Below, piece after piece: positions 1 to 7,219 of a DNA stretch of 9,822 nucleotides. How positions within the stretch are numbered: the stretch's first letter is position 1; the number at the start of each line of letters is the position of its first letter. The DNA comes from Betaproteobacteria bacterium (GTDB taxonomy: Bacteria; Pseudomonadota; Gammaproteobacteria; Burkholderiales; SG8-39): positions 1 to 9,822 of the forward strand of contig SHXL01000101.1 of the NCBI GenBank assembly GCA_009693345.1, given 5' to 3'. Below the pieces are notes generated by a model. It was given only the letters and a program-made list of their open reading frames with translations, made no database searches and was not told where the DNA came from. Made by a program: the position numbers and the translations under genes.

Positions 1-2
1 TG

Positions 3-437
3 CGTCGGCTGCTCGAATACGAGCAGATGAAAAGGGCGGCGCAGCAGCTGGATGCCTTGCCCCAGGTCGGGCGCGACGTGTTCGCGATCTCGGTCCTGGT
101 CGAACGCACCGCACTCGAGCGCCTGCCCGAGGTGCATCCGCGGGATTTGGCCGAAGCCTGGCGCTCGCTGCTGTTCCGCGCACGCTTGTCGAAGCACCTT
201 CGCGTATCGCGAGAAGAACTCTCGGTGCGCGAGCACATGAGTCAGATCCTGCGGCGGCTCAAAGAGAGCCGGGTGCTCGAATTCACCGAGCTGTTCGAAC
301 CTGCCCTCGGAGTCGCGGTTCTGGTCGTCACGTTTCTCGCGCTGCTCGAGCTTGCGCGCGAGACCCTGATCGACCTCACGCAGTCGGAAGGTTTCGCGCC
401 GATTTACATCAGGATCGCCCATGCCGAATCAACCTGA
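3..437 (+). CDS. scpA: Segregation and condensation protein A, C-terminal part (5' truncated by window edge)
   Basis: ScpA is the kleisin subunit that bridges SMC heads in the bacterial condensin complex with ScpB and helps chromosome compaction and segregation in the cytoplasm. The reading frame is open from base 3, so the N-terminal part lies outside the window; 144 residues are present against roughly 250-280 in full-length family members. Visible family features are the middle helix beginning RRLLEYEQMKRAA, the linker with VGRDVF, and the C-terminal winged-helix segment with VTFLALLELARE followed by a short strand ending FAPIYIR, which in the family binds the SMC head. The stop lies 17 nt inside scpB, so the two are translationally overlapped. 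The internal ATG at 27 is not the true start, because conserved sequence continues upstream of it. Confidence 0.9.
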   Translation, partial: RRLLEYEQMKRAAQQLDALPQVGRDVFAISVLVERTALERLPEVHPRDLAEAWRSLLFRARLSKHLRVSREELSVREHMSQILRRLKESRVLEFTELFEPALGVAVLVVTFLALLELARETLIDLTQSEGFAPIYIRIAHAEST

Positions 438-1002
438 AGCCAAGCGCATCATCGAGGCGGCGCTGCTGTCGTCGCAGGAACCGCTCTCGCTGGTGGACCT
501 GAAACGGCTGTTCGAAGACGAGATCGGCCCCGACACGCTGCGCCGCCTGCTCGACGAGCTGCGCGAAGACTGGTCCGCGCGCGCCGTGGAACTCGCCAAC
601 ACGGCGAGTGGCTGGCGTTTCCAGACGCGGCCGGAGTTCCAGCCGTTCGTCGAGCGCCTCAATCCGGACAAGCGCCCGCGCTACTCGCGCGCGGTGATGG
701 AGACGCTGGCGATCATCGCCTACCGGCAACCGGTGACACGCGGTGACGTCGAGGACATCCGCGGCGTCGCAGTTTCGGCGCAGATCATCCAGACCCTGGA
801 GAGCCGGGGCTGGATCGACGTCGTCGGCCATCGCGACACGCCGGGTCGCCCGGCGCTCTTTGCCACCACCCGATCCTTTCTCGACGACCTGGGGTTGCTC
901 TCGCTCCAGGAACTGCCACCGCTCGAGGAAATCGCCCGGACGCTCCAGCTTGAGCCCGCGATCTCCCAACCCGCCGCCAACGAACCCGCCGCCGCCGAAT
1001 AG
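421..1002 (+). CDS. scpB: Segregation and condensation protein B
   Basis: ScpB is the dimeric winged-helix partner of ScpA and works with it in the SMC condensin complex. The 193-residue protein has the usual length. The first winged helix spans about residues 5-75, the second about 85-165. Diagnostic motifs are ETLAIIAYRQPVTR (94-107), followed by the DVEDIRGV helix, and GRPALFATT (142-150) leading into FLDDLGLLSLQELPPL. The tail (about 175-193) is Ala/Pro/Glu-rich and probably disordered. The ATG start is preceded by AGGA at 411-414 with 6-nt spacing and lies inside the end of scpA, the classic scpA-scpB overlap. The stop TAG is at 1000-1002. The 3' end probably overlaps or closely abuts the rluB start. 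Confidence 0.95.
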   Translation: MPNQPEAKRIIEAALLSSQEPLSLVDLKRLFEDEIGPDTLRRLLDELREDWSARAVELANTASGWRFQTRPEFQPFVERLNPDKRPRYSRAVMETLAIIAYRQPVTRGDVEDIRGVAVSAQIIQTLESRGWIDVVGHRDTPGRPALFATTRSFLDDLGLLSLQELPPLEEIARTLQLEPAISQPAANEPAAAE

Positions 1003-1750
1003 TCCTTCCGGCGAGCGCTTGCAGAAACTCCTCGCCGCCGCGGGATTCGGATCGCGCCGGGAAATAGAGACCTGGATCACCGCGGGGCGGGTGTCCGTGC
1101 GCGGCCGGATCGCGAAGCTTGGCGATCGCGCAATGCCCGGGGATTTGATCTTTCTTGACGGAAAGGAAATAAAGAGAAGCGCGGGCAAGGGCAATCCTCG
1201 CGTAATCATCTACCACAAACCCGTCGGCGAACTGGTTACCCGCAACGACCCCGAGGGCCGGCCGACGGTATTCGACAAGCTGCCCAAGCTCAGTCCGGGA
1301 CGCTGGGTCTCGATCGGGCGGCTGGACCTGAACTCTTCCGGACTGCTCCTGTTCACTGATTCCGGCGAGCTCGCAAACCAGTTTATGCACCCGCGCCAGG
1401 AGATCGAGCGCGAGTACGAGGTGCGGGTGCAAGGCGGGCTGAGCGCGGGGGCGATCCAGCGCCTTCTTGGGGGGATCGAACTGGACGATGGGCCCGCGAG
1501 GTTTTTGCAGGTAGCTTCAATTCAAAATAAAAAAAGCGAGGGAACCAATCGTTGGTACCGGGTGATCCTCGCGGAAGGGCGCAACCGGGAGGTGCGGCGC
1601 ATGGTCGAATCCGCGGGTGGCCGGGTAAGCCGCCTGATGCGGGTGCGCTTCGGCCCCGTCGGCCTGCCGCTCGACCTCATGCCGGGCCGGTCGCGCGAAC
1701 TCGGATCGGAAGCGGTCGCAGAGATTGTGAAAACCGCAAAAAGCTGTTAA
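950..1750 (+). CDS. rluB: 23S rRNA pseudouridine synthase, RluB (RsuA/RluB/E/F family)
   Basis: RluB converts a uridine in helix 90 of 23S rRNA (2605 in E. coli) to pseudouridine. An S4 RNA-binding domain (LQKLLAAAGFGSRREIE onward) occupies about residues 23-70 and the RsuA-type catalytic domain about 85-245. The catalytic aspartate is in GRLDLNSSGL (residues 123-132, Asp126); EGRNREVRRM marks the C-terminal core. The start is uncertain. No ATG or GTG occurs in frame near the S4 domain; the in-frame candidates are TTG at 860, 950 and 1019. I chose TTG 950 (266 aa) because it keeps the whole S4 domain including the Arg of RLQKLL, at the cost of a proline-rich leader read from the scpB tail. 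TTG 1019 (243 aa) would avoid overlap and allow reinitiation after the scpB stop. Neither has a convincing ribosome binding site. The gene ends just before a terminator. Confidence 0.88.
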   Translation: MSPRSPNPPPTNPPPPNSPSGERLQKLLAAAGFGSRREIETWITAGRVSVRGRIAKLGDRAMPGDLIFLDGKEIKRSAGKGNPRVIIYHKPVGELVTRNDPEGRPTVFDKLPKLSPGRWVSIGRLDLNSSGLLLFTDSGELANQFMHPRQEIEREYEVRVQGGLSAGAIQRLLGGIELDDGPARFLQVASIQNKKSEGTNRWYRVILAEGRNREVRRMVESAGGRVSRLMRVRFGPVGLPLDLMPGRSRELGSEAVAEIVKTAKSC

Positions 1751-1753
1751 ACT
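1725..1753 (+). promoter_or_regulatory. Possible sigma-70 promoter for the rimP-nusA-infB operon
   Basis: TTGTGA (1725-1730) is followed after 17 bp by TAAACT (1748-1753), with TG at 1745-1746 giving an extended -10 (TGtTAAACT). Each hexamer matches the consensus at four of six positions. The -10 overlaps the rluB stop codon. A transcript starting near 1760 would carry the hairpin at 1771-1794 in its leader. This is a by-eye match and may be chance; no better promoter is visible in the 78-nt gap before rimP. Confidence 0.3.
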
Positions 1754-1770
1754 TCAAGTCGTTTCAAATG

Positions 1771-1794
1771 CAAATGGGCCTCGGCCCATTTTTT
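1771..1794 (+). terminator. Intrinsic terminator between rluB and rimP
   Basis: The arms AAATGGGC (1772-1779) and GCCCATTT (1784-1791) pair perfectly around a CTCG loop, and a run of six T (1789-1794) follows, then GTTTGC. It lies 21 nt after the rluB stop and 34 nt before the rimP start. It can end rluB transcripts. If the operon promoter lies upstream, it would act as a leader terminator for rimP-nusA, as known for the E. coli nusA operon leader. Confidence 0.85.
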
Positions 1795-1828
1795 GTTTGC
1801 ACGGTCGTAAAGGGCTTGGTGGCAGGGC

Positions 1829-2302
1829 ATGGCGACGTTGGAAGGTATCGTGGAAGCGACCTTGGCGGGCATGGGGATCGAGCTGGTGGACGCGAGGGTG
1901 TCCGGGGGAGGGCGTTTTCTGGCCATCTTCATCGATCGCCCCGGCGGCATCACGGTAGACCACTGCGCCGATGTGAGCAGGCATCTGAGCCGGGTGTTAG
2001 AGGTCGAAGGCATCGACTACGACCGGCTCGAGGTGTCGTCGCCGGGGCTGGACCGGCCGTTGCGCAAGGCGGCCGATTTCGTGCGCTTCGCGGGCAGCAA
2101 CGTTGACGTGAGGATGCGGACGCCGGATGCAAGCGGCCGCAGGCGCTTCACGGGCCTGTTGCGCGGTGCGCAGGATGGCGTAGCGACGCTGGAGATGGAA
2201 GGGTGCGAAGTGGCGCTGGACTTGAACGATATCGACAGGGCCCGGCTGGTGCCGGACCCACCCGGTAAGAGCCGGGCCTGGACGGAAGGAAAGAAAAGAT
2301 GA
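1829..2302 (+). CDS. rimP: Ribosome maturation factor RimP
   Basis: RimP binds the 30S subunit during assembly and helps early 16S rRNA folding and protein binding in the head region. The 157-residue length is normal (E. coli about 150). The N-terminal alpha/beta domain covers about residues 1-80 and ends in the signature SSPGLDRPL (70-78); the C-terminal SH3-like barrel covers about 85-150. The ATG at 1829 fits the family N-terminus (short helix, then GIELVD). AAAGGG at 1809-1814 is rather distant, and GGCAGGGC lies immediately upstream, so the ribosome binding site is not strong. It is the first gene of the nusA operon, and its stop overlaps the nusA start as ATGA (2299-2302), which suggests translational coupling. 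Confidence 0.95.
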   Translation: MATLEGIVEATLAGMGIELVDARVSGGGRFLAIFIDRPGGITVDHCADVSRHLSRVLEVEGIDYDRLEVSSPGLDRPLRKAADFVRFAGSNVDVRMRTPDASGRRRFTGLLRGAQDGVATLEMEGCEVALDLNDIDRARLVPDPPGKSRAWTEGKKR

Positions 2303-3840
2303 GCCGGGAAATTCTGTTGCTGGTGGACGCGCTGGCGCGTGAGAAGAACGTCAATCGAGACGTGGTCTTCGGCGCGCTTGAGCTTGCGCTCGCCTCTGCC
2401 ACCAAGAAGCGCTTCACCGAGGACGTGGATGTCAGGGTCGCGATCGACCGCGACACCGGCGCCTACCAGGCCTACCGCCGCTGGAAGGTGCTGCCGGACG
2501 ACGCGCCGGACTGGATCAATGCGCAGATGCTGTCGGTCGAGGAGGCGCAGGACAGGAAGCCCGACGCCAAGCTCGACGACACCATCGAGGAGCAGATCGA
2601 GAACGTGCCGTTCGGGCGCATCGGCGCGCAGACCGCCAAGCAGGTGATCCTGCAGCGGATTCGGGATGCCGAGCGGGAACAGATCCTGAACGATTTTCTC
2701 GGACGCGGCGACGAACTCGTGACCGGCACCGTCAAGCGCATGGAGCGGGGCAGCGCGATCGTCGAATCTGGCCGCCTGGAAGCGCAGTTGCCGCGCGAGC
2801 ACATGATCCCGAAGGAAAACCTGCGCGTGGGCGACCGCGTGCGCGGCTGGGTGGCGAAAATCGACCGCGGCGCGCGCGGTCCGCAGCTCATCCTGTCGCG
2901 CACCGCGCCGCAGTTCATCATGAAGCTGTTCGAGCTCGAGGTGCCGGAAATCGAGGAAGGCCTGCTCGAAATCAAGTCCGCGGCGCGCGATCCGGGTGTG
3001 CGCGCCAAGATCGCCGTGCACACCAATGACCGGCGCATCGATCCGATCGGCACCTGTGTCGGCATGCGGGGTTCGCGAGTGCAGGCGGTGACCCAGGAAC
3101 TTGCCGGCGAGCGCGTGGATATCGTGCTGTGGTCGGCCGACCCGGCGACCTTCGTCATCGGCGCCTTGGCGCCTGCCGAGGTGAGCTCGATCCTGGTGGA
3201 CGAGGAGAAGCAGGCCATGGACGTGGTGGTGGACGAGGAGAACCTCGCCATCGCGATCGGCCGCAGCGGCCAGAACGTCAGGCTCGCCTCCGAGCTCACG
3301 GGCTGGACCATCAACCTGATGAGTCAGGAAGAGTCGACCAAGAAGAAGGAGGAGGAAGGCAGCCGCGTCAAGAAGCTGTTCATCGAGAAGCTCGACGTCG
3401 ACGAGGACGTAGCGGAAATTCTGGCGCAGGAAGGCTTCTCCACGCTGGAGGAAATCGCCTATGTGCCGATCACCGAGATGATGGAAATCGACGCTTTCGA
3501 CGAAAACACGGTGAACGAGTTGCGCAGCCGCGCGCGCAATGCGCTGCTGGTGCAGGCGATCGCGAGCGAAGAGAGCATCGCCGGCGTGGAGCAGGATCTG
3601 CTGCAGCTCGAAGGCATGGACAACCTGCTTGCCGCCAAGCTCGGGCCGCAGGGTGTCAAGACCCGCGACGATCTGGCCGATCTGTCGATGGATGAGCTCT
3701 CCGAGATGACCGGTGTGGATGCGGAACGCGCCAAGGACCTGATCATGACCGCGCGCGCGCATTGGTTCGCCGAGGAGCCAGGAGCCGCGGGAACCGCGGC
3801 GGCGGCCGCGCCGGTCGTGACGCACAAAGAGGCCCGATAA
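2299..3840 (+). CDS. nusA: Transcription termination/antitermination factor NusA
   Basis: NusA binds RNA polymerase during elongation, modulates pausing and intrinsic termination, and takes part in rRNA antitermination. All proteobacterial domains are present in 513 residues: the N-terminal polymerase-binding domain (about 1-130), S1 (about 135-200, with GDRVRGWVAKID), KH1 (about 205-280, loop VGMRGSRV at 254-261), KH2 (about 285-345, loop IGRSGQNV at 320-327), and two C-terminal acidic helix-hairpin repeats, AR1 (about 360-420) and AR2 (about 435-490), followed by an Ala-rich tail. The start overlaps the rimP stop by 4 nt and is preceded by GGAAGGA at 2284-2290. The stop TAA is one base before the infB GTG. 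NusA autoregulates its own operon through leader terminators in E. coli, which makes the upstream hairpin of interest. Confidence 0.98.
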   Translation: MSREILLLVDALAREKNVNRDVVFGALELALASATKKRFTEDVDVRVAIDRDTGAYQAYRRWKVLPDDAPDWINAQMLSVEEAQDRKPDAKLDDTIEEQIENVPFGRIGAQTAKQVILQRIRDAEREQILNDFLGRGDELVTGTVKRMERGSAIVESGRLEAQLPREHMIPKENLRVGDRVRGWVAKIDRGARGPQLILSRTAPQFIMKLFELEVPEIEEGLLEIKSAARDPGVRAKIAVHTNDRRIDPIGTCVGMRGSRVQAVTQELAGERVDIVLWSADPATFVIGALAPAEVSSILVDEEKQAMDVVVDEENLAIAIGRSGQNVRLASELTGWTINLMSQEESTKKKEEEGSRVKKLFIEKLDVDEDVAEILAQEGFSTLEEIAYVPITEMMEIDAFDENTVNELRSRARNALLVQAIASEESIAGVEQDLLQLEGMDNLLAAKLGPQGVKTRDDLADLSMDELSEMTGVDAERAKDLIMTARAHWFAEEPGAAGTAAAAAPVVTHKEAR

Positions 3841-3841
3841 C

Positions 3842-6406
3842 GTGGCACAGACCAGCGTCGCCCAGTTTGCAAGCGAATTGAAGGTGCCGCCTTCGGTGCT
3901 GCTCGAGCAGTTGCGCGCCGCCGGAGTCGAGAAGCGCATCGCCGACGATTCTCTTTCGGAACAGGACAAGGCGAGGCTGCTCGAGTACCTGCGCAAATCG
4001 CACGGTTCGGTCGAACCCAAGAACAAGATCACGCTGACGCGCAAGCACACCAGCGAGATCAAGAAATCCGACGCCATGGGCAAGGCACGCACCATCCAGG
4101 TCGAGGTGCGCAAGAAACGCGTCTTCGTCAAGCGCGATCCATCTGAACTTGCTGCCGCCGCAACCGCGGCCGAGATGCCGCCGCCGGCACCCGTACTGGC
4201 GCCGGCGCCCGCGCCGGTGGCCGCGCCGGCAACCACGCCGGGAGGGCTGGGTGCGAAGGAACTGCAGCTGCGCGATGAGGAATACAGGCGCCAGCAGCAA
4301 TTGTCAGACATCCAGGCCAGTGAACTGCGCGAGAAGCAGGAGCGCGAGAAGCGGGAAACGGAACAAAAGCAGGCCGAGCGCCCGGCACCGTCGCCCGCGC
4401 CCGATGCCGCGGCCAAGGAAGGCACGCTTCACGCACCCAAGGCAGGCGAGCCCAAGAGCGACAAGAAGGCAAAGAAGGTCAAACAGACCACCATCCTGCG
4501 GGACGATTCGGCGCGCCGTCGCACGATCAAGACCCGTGGCGACATGGGGGGCGGGGTTGGAGGCTGGCATGGCAGGGGCGGGTCCCGACACAGGGCCGGA
4601 GGCGCGGCCGTCGGAGAGCCGGCGTTTGCGCAGCCTACCGAGCCGGTGGTGCGCGACATCGCAGTACCGGAAACGATTACGGTGGGCGAACTCGCGCACC
4701 GCATGTCGGTCAAGGCTGTCGAGGTCATCAAGGTGCTGATGAAGCTGGGCTCCATGGCGACGATCAACCAGGTCCTCGACCAGGAGACCGCGATGATCGT
4801 GGTCCAGGACATGGGGCACACGGCCAGGGCGGCCAAGCTGGACGATCCCGAGGCCTATCTTGTTGAAGATGCGGTGGTCGTGCCGGTGAACGCGGTGGCG
4901 CGGCCGCCGGTGGTCACGGTGATGGGCCACGTCGATCACGGCAAGACCTCTTTGCTCGACTACATCCGCACTACCAAGGTCGCCGCCGGAGAGGCGGGCG
5001 GCATTACGCAGCACATCGGCGCGTATCATGTGCAGACGCCGCGCGGCGTCATCACTTTCCTCGATACGCCGGGCCATGAAGCATTTACCGCCATGCGCGC
5101 GCGCGGCGCGAAGGTCACGGACATCGTCGTGCTGGTGGTAGCTGCGGACGACGGCGCCATGCCGCAGACCATAGAGGCGATCGCCCATGCCAAGGCGGCC
5201 GACGTGCCGCTGGTGGTCGCGATCAACAAGATCGACAAGCACGAAGCCAATCCGGAGCGGGTCAAGAACGACCTGCTGCAGCATGGCGTGGTGCCGGAAG
5301 ACCTGGGCGGCGATTCGCCGGTGGTGCCGGTGTCGGCCAAGACCGGCGCGGGGATCGATACGCTGCTGGAGCAGATTCTGCTGCAGGCGGAAGTGCTGGA
5401 ACTCAAGGCGCCGGTGGATGCGCCCGCAAAGGGCGTGGTCATCGAGGCACGCCTGGACAAGGGCCGCGGTCCGGTGGCGACGCTGCTGGTGCAGTCGGGA
5501 ACGCTGAAGCGCGGCGATGTGGTGGTCGTGGGCGCCGTTTACGGCAAGGTGCGCGCGATGCTCGACGAGAACGGCAAGCCGGTGCAGAGCGCCGGCCCGT
5601 CGATTCCGGTCGAGATACAGGGCTTGTCGGAGGTGCCGCGCGCAGGCGAGGAAATGGTCGTGCTCGCCGACGAGAAGAAGGCGCGGGAAGTCGCGCTGTT
5701 CCGTCAAGGCAAGTACCGCGAGGTCAAGCTCTCGAAGCGGCGCGCGGCCAATCTGGAGAACATGTTCAGCAACATGGGCGAGGCCGGCGGGAAGAAAACC
5801 CTCGCCTTGCTGATCAAGTCCGACGTGCAGGGGTCGCAGGAGGCCCTGGCCCATGCCCTGACACGCCTTGCAACCGAGGAAGTGAAAGTCAGCGTGGTGC
5901 ACGCGGGTGTCGGCGGGATCACGGAGTCGGACGTCAACCTGGCGCTTGCGTCGGGCGCGGTGATCATCGGCTTCAATGCGCGCGCAGATGCCACCGCGCG
6001 CAAACTGATCGAATCCTCCGGCGTGGACGTGCGCTATTACAACGTCATCTACGACGCGGTCGAGGAAGTAAAGGCGGCGTTGACCGGGCTGCTGCCGCCG
6101 GAACGGAAGGAGAGCATCATCGGCCTGGTCGAGGTGCGGCAGGTGTTCCGCATCTCCAAGATCGGCACGGTCGCCGGTTGCTATGTGCAGGAAGGGCTGG
6201 TCAAGCGTTCCGCGCAGGTGCGGGTGCTGCGCGACAGCGTGGTCATTCATACTGGCGAAATTGATTCGCTCAAGCGCTTCAAGGACGATGTGCGCGAGGT
6301 GAAGGCCGGTTTCGAATGCGGTATGTCGCTCAAGAGCTACCAGGAACTCAAGGAAGGCGACCAGTTCGAGGTGTTCGAGATCCTCGAGGTCGCGCGGACG
6401 CTGTGA
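3842..6406 (+). CDS. infB: Translation initiation factor IF-2
   Basis: IF2 is the GTPase that recruits fMet-tRNA to the 30S subunit and promotes subunit joining. The 854-residue protein has an N-terminal IF2_N domain (about 1-52), a basic segment (60-98), an Ala/Pro-rich linker (105-135), a charged, probably helical stretch (138-180), a Gly-rich stretch (235-255) and a second IF2_N-like domain (about 275-325). The GTPase domain (about 355-525) shows GHVDHGKT (362-369), GGITQ (386-390), DTPGH (408-412), NKID (462-465) and SAK (498-500). Domains II, III and the fMet-tRNA-binding C2 domain follow. The GTG start at 3842 sits one base after the nusA stop, with AAAGAGG at 3826-3832 and 9-nt spacing. 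No internal start with a ribosome binding site, as used for E. coli IF2-2, was found. Confidence 0.98.
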   Translation: MAQTSVAQFASELKVPPSVLLEQLRAAGVEKRIADDSLSEQDKARLLEYLRKSHGSVEPKNKITLTRKHTSEIKKSDAMGKARTIQVEVRKKRVFVKRDPSELAAAATAAEMPPPAPVLAPAPAPVAAPATTPGGLGAKELQLRDEEYRRQQQLSDIQASELREKQEREKRETEQKQAERPAPSPAPDAAAKEGTLHAPKAGEPKSDKKAKKVKQTTILRDDSARRRTIKTRGDMGGGVGGWHGRGGSRHRAGGAAVGEPAFAQPTEPVVRDIAVPETITVGELAHRMSVKAVEVIKVLMKLGSMATINQVLDQETAMIVVQDMGHTARAAKLDDPEAYLVEDAVVVPVNAVARPPVVTVMGHVDHGKTSLLDYIRTTKVAAGEAGGITQHIGAYHVQTPRGVITFLDTPGHEAFTAMRARGAKVTDIVVLVVAADDGAMPQTIEAIAHAKAADVPLVVAINKIDKHEANPERVKNDLLQHGVVPEDLGGDSPVVPVSAKTGAGIDTLLEQILLQAEVLELKAPVDAPAKGVVIEARLDKGRGPVATLLVQSGTLKRGDVVVVGAVYGKVRAMLDENGKPVQSAGPSIPVEIQGLSEVPRAGEEMVVLADEKKAREVALFRQGKYREVKLSKRRAANLENMFSNMGEAGGKKTLALLIKSDVQGSQEALAHALTRLATEEVKVSVVHAGVGGITESDVNLALASGAVIIGFNARADATARKLIESSGVDVRYYNVIYDAVEEVKAALTGLLPPERKESIIGLVEVRQVFRISKIGTVAGCYVQEGLVKRSAQVRVLRDSVVIHTGEIDSLKRFKDDVREVKAGFECGMSLKSYQELKEGDQFEVFEILEVARTL

Positions 6407-6425
6407 GTGAAAGGCAACTGAAGCC

Positions 6426-6773
6426 GTGAGCCGGGGACGGCCGCAGAAAGTGGCCGACCTGATTCAGCGCGAGCTTGCCGATCTGTTGAGCCACGAGGTG
6501 CGCGATCCGCGCGTTGGGATGGTTACGCTTACCTCGGTCGACGTCGCTCCCGACCTGTCGCACGCGAAGGTGTTCTTCACGATTCTCGACAAGAGCAGGC
6601 AGGCTGATACCACCAAGGCCCTGCAGCGCGCCGCGGGATTCCTGCGCTCGCAGCTCTCGCACCGGATGTCGATGTACACCACCCCGGAACTGCGCTTCGT
6701 CTACGACGAATCGGTCGAGCGGGGCGACCGTCTGTCGCGGCTCATCGACAGCGTCACTACCCCCAAACGATGA
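6426..6773 (+). CDS. rbfA: 30S ribosome-binding factor RbfA
   Basis: RbfA is a small KH-fold protein that binds the 30S subunit late in assembly, near the 5' end helix of 16S rRNA. The 115 residues cover the family from RPQKVADLIQREL through DPRVGMVTLTSVDV, the KH-like helix-kink-helix around AAG (69-71) and PELRFVYD (87-94). The tail after residue 105 is short. The start is GTG, with GAAAGG at 6409-6414 and 11-nt spacing; no ATG is available in frame nearby. It follows infB by 19 nt. Its stop overlaps the ATG of the next, non-canonical gene as ATGA (6770-6773). In most relatives truB would be expected here. Confidence 0.96.
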   Translation: MSRGRPQKVADLIQRELADLLSHEVRDPRVGMVTLTSVDVAPDLSHAKVFFTILDKSRQADTTKALQRAAGFLRSQLSHRMSMYTTPELRFVYDESVERGDRLSRLIDSVTTPKR

Positions 6774-7216
6774 TCCCGCTGCAGTTTCACTTCATTTTCG
6801 GGCTGAAGCCGGATTTCGGCGGCAAGCCGTTTTGCTTCATCCATTACATGGCCGTCAAATCGGCGGTTTCGGTGCATCCGGGCGCAAAGGCGTTTCTCTA
6901 CTACGAGCACGAGCCCGAAGGAATCTATTGGGAGGTGGCCAAACGCTACCTGGAAACGGTGCGGATCACGGCGCCGACGGAAATCTTCGGCCGGCCGCTG
7001 AAGCACGTCGCCCACCAGGCGGATGTGCTGAGGCTGCAGATTCTCCAGGAGAAAGGCGGCATCTACCTGGACATGGACACGATTACGACCCGCGGCTTCT
7101 CGTCCTTGTTGTCGCACTCCTGCGTGATGGCGCGCCAGGGCTACGGCGGGACGGACAGGGGAATGTGCAATGCCGTCATTCTCAGCGAGCCGCGCCATCC
7201 GTTCATTGCCGACTGA
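6770..7216 (+). CDS. Glycosyltransferase, DXD sugar-binding type, N-terminal piece
   Basis: This 148-residue product begins MIPLQFHFIF, the usual N-terminus of GT32-like sugar transferases (first beta strand of the nucleotide-sugar-binding fold), continues with FGGKPFCFIHYMAVKSA, and contains HQADVLRLQILQEKGGIYLDMD. The Asp-rich pair DMD (101-103) would coordinate the metal and nucleotide-sugar in this family. It stops at TGA 7214-7216 right after HPFIAD, before the second half of the fold, so alone it should not form a complete enzyme. No signal peptide or membrane segment is seen, so a cytoplasmic location is likely. The start sits in an ATGA overlap with the rbfA stop and has no Shine-Dalgarno sequence of its own, so translation probably depends on coupling to rbfA. 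The donor and acceptor cannot be told from the sequence. Confidence 0.8.
   Translation: MIPLQFHFIFGLKPDFGGKPFCFIHYMAVKSAVSVHPGAKAFLYYEHEPEGIYWEVAKRYLETVRITAPTEIFGRPLKHVAHQADVLRLQILQEKGGIYLDMDTITTRGFSSLLSHSCVMARQGYGGTDRGMCNAVILSEPRHPFIAD
7214..7216 (+). other. In-frame TGA within the glycosyltransferase domain
   Basis: The codon follows GAC and is followed by CTC, giving TGA-C, a context known to be comparatively leaky. The frame stays open and family-like on both sides: HPFIAD before it and LAEFRHFRSGG after it. The expected residue is Trp. Confidence 0.9.
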
Positions 7217-7219
7217 CTC

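Noticed and set aside
743..949. ATG 743 as the start of rluB
   Set aside because: It would overlap scpB by 260 nt, and the extra N-terminus is Arg/Ser/Pro-rich out-of-frame sequence with no homology to the family.
1529..1535. Run of seven A in rluB as a programmed slippage site
   Set aside because: The frame continues intact into conserved RluB sequence, and the region corresponds to a variable loop; no alternative product of interest follows in another frame.
2017..4425. Very long reverse-strand open frame (802 codons) opposite rimP, nusA and infB
   Set aside because: It is a mirror of GC-rich, codon-biased real genes; its product is low-complexity with no recognisable domain, and the plus strand holds clear conserved genes.
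4076..4546. Internal ATG codons (4076, 4544) as starts for short IF2 isoforms
   Set aside because: Neither has a Shine-Dalgarno sequence at a suitable distance.
4304..6250. Reverse-strand open frame of 648 codons opposite infB
   Set aside because: Same explanation: His/Arg/Asp-rich translation typical of antisense reading of a high-GC gene, no family features.
7214..7216. TGA reassigned to Trp, or a selenocysteine codon
   Set aside because: scpA, rimP, infB, rbfA and truB end in TGA, so reassignment fails. The family column appears to be Trp, not Cys/Sec, and the downstream hairpin is weak, so selenocysteine is not the favoured reading.
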